Shown one piece after another: positions 63,791 to 64,000 of a DNA stretch of 64,000 nt (the first letter of the stretch is position 1; each line of letters starts with the position of its first letter). Below the pieces are notes generated by a model, which saw nothing but the letters and a program-made list of their open reading frames with translations, was not told the origin of the DNA and made no database searches. The DNA is taken from contig NZ_RAWG01000005.1 in assembly GCF_003611735.1 (NCBI RefSeq), forward strand, positions 1 through 64,000, in the 5' to 3' direction. A program made the translations under genes and the position numbers. The stretch is from Corallococcus sicarius. GTDB taxonomy: Bacteria > Myxococcota > Myxococcia > Myxococcales > Myxococcaceae.

Positions 63791-63995
63791 AGGCGTCTAT
63801 CTGGGAGACGTGCTGGTGCGGCGGTTGGGCGGGACGTGGGTGCTGAGGGCGAAGATGGAGGAGTCCCAGGTGCGCGTTGGGAAGCGCGTCTGGCTGCCCT
63901 TCCTCCGCGCGCGCCGATACATGCAGTCGCGCGAGTCGCTATTGGAGTATTCGCTCACCCAGTTCTTCAAGGAGGCCGAGCGCTATCGGCCCTGA
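63791..63995 (+). pseudogene. 3' part of the gene interrupted by the IS701-type element
   Basis: Frame LGVYLGDVLVRRLGGTWVLR, then ESQVRVGKRVWLPFLRARRY and SLLEYSLTQFFKEAERYRP before TGA at 63993. No start of its own; it continues from the frame at 60436-60537 if the transposon is removed. Unknown family, plausible small soluble myxobacterial protein. Confidence 0.5.
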
Positions 63996-64000
63996 CGGTG

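Overview
The window is high-GC, densely coded bacterial DNA of myxobacterial type (Myxococcus/Corallococcus/Pyxidicoccus-like; genus not provable from sequence alone). Pointers are a Myxococcus-type cysteine-rich repeat in a 986-residue lipoprotein, many lipoproteins with Cys-rich or Asp/Pro-rich linkers, and abundant short-spaced overlapping genes. No rRNA, tRNA or CRISPR array was seen.

0-12 kb: small stress and regulatory genes (GNAT, OsmC-like, NTF2-like, two linked secreted/lipoproteins, an OmpA-type protein, a MerC-like membrane protein, a GST divergent from a LysR regulator). An ArsR-SRPBCC-membrane protein-DUF1801 operon starts at a perfect 13-bp inverted repeat, and an NmrA-like reductase lies divergent from a TetR regulator. 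11-24 kb: two paralogous LysR regulators, each divergent from a target (aldo/keto reductase; alpha/beta hydrolase-MFS-cupin-CMD-cyclophilin-like operon), a third LysR, an MBL hydrolase and a large PQQ-type dehydrogenase lipoprotein. 25-36 kb: a second sugar dehydrogenase, a DUF2911 protein, then the bacillithiol genes bshA-bshB1-bshC, divergent from a translationally coupled PIG-L deacetylase, one-helix protein and sodium:solute symporter. 36-38 kb: an AraC regulator divergent from an ABM monooxygenase/truncated haemoglobin pair.

38-64 kb is an accessory region. It holds two serine hydrolases, a 5'-nucleotidase-like lipoprotein and an unknown coupled gene pair, set among degenerate gene and transposase remnants. 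Then come an HNH protein with five exact 41-residue Cys repeats and a tightly overlapping minus-strand operon: SIS-HAD fusion, phosphoribosyltransferase-like protein, P-loop ATPase, a Rossmann-like unknown and a PfkB-type kinase. This operon is the best candidate for an undescribed system, probably a conflict/defence system built on nucleotide or sugar-phosphate chemistry (inference). Four same-orientation copies of a ~45-bp repeat bracket these modules.

The right end holds nested transposons. An IS701-type element interrupts a reading frame and is itself split by an IS2-group IS3 element with clear IS2-like ends and a 5-bp target duplication. The inner element is about 0.5 kb longer than IS2 and carries an extra gene between orfB and its right end.
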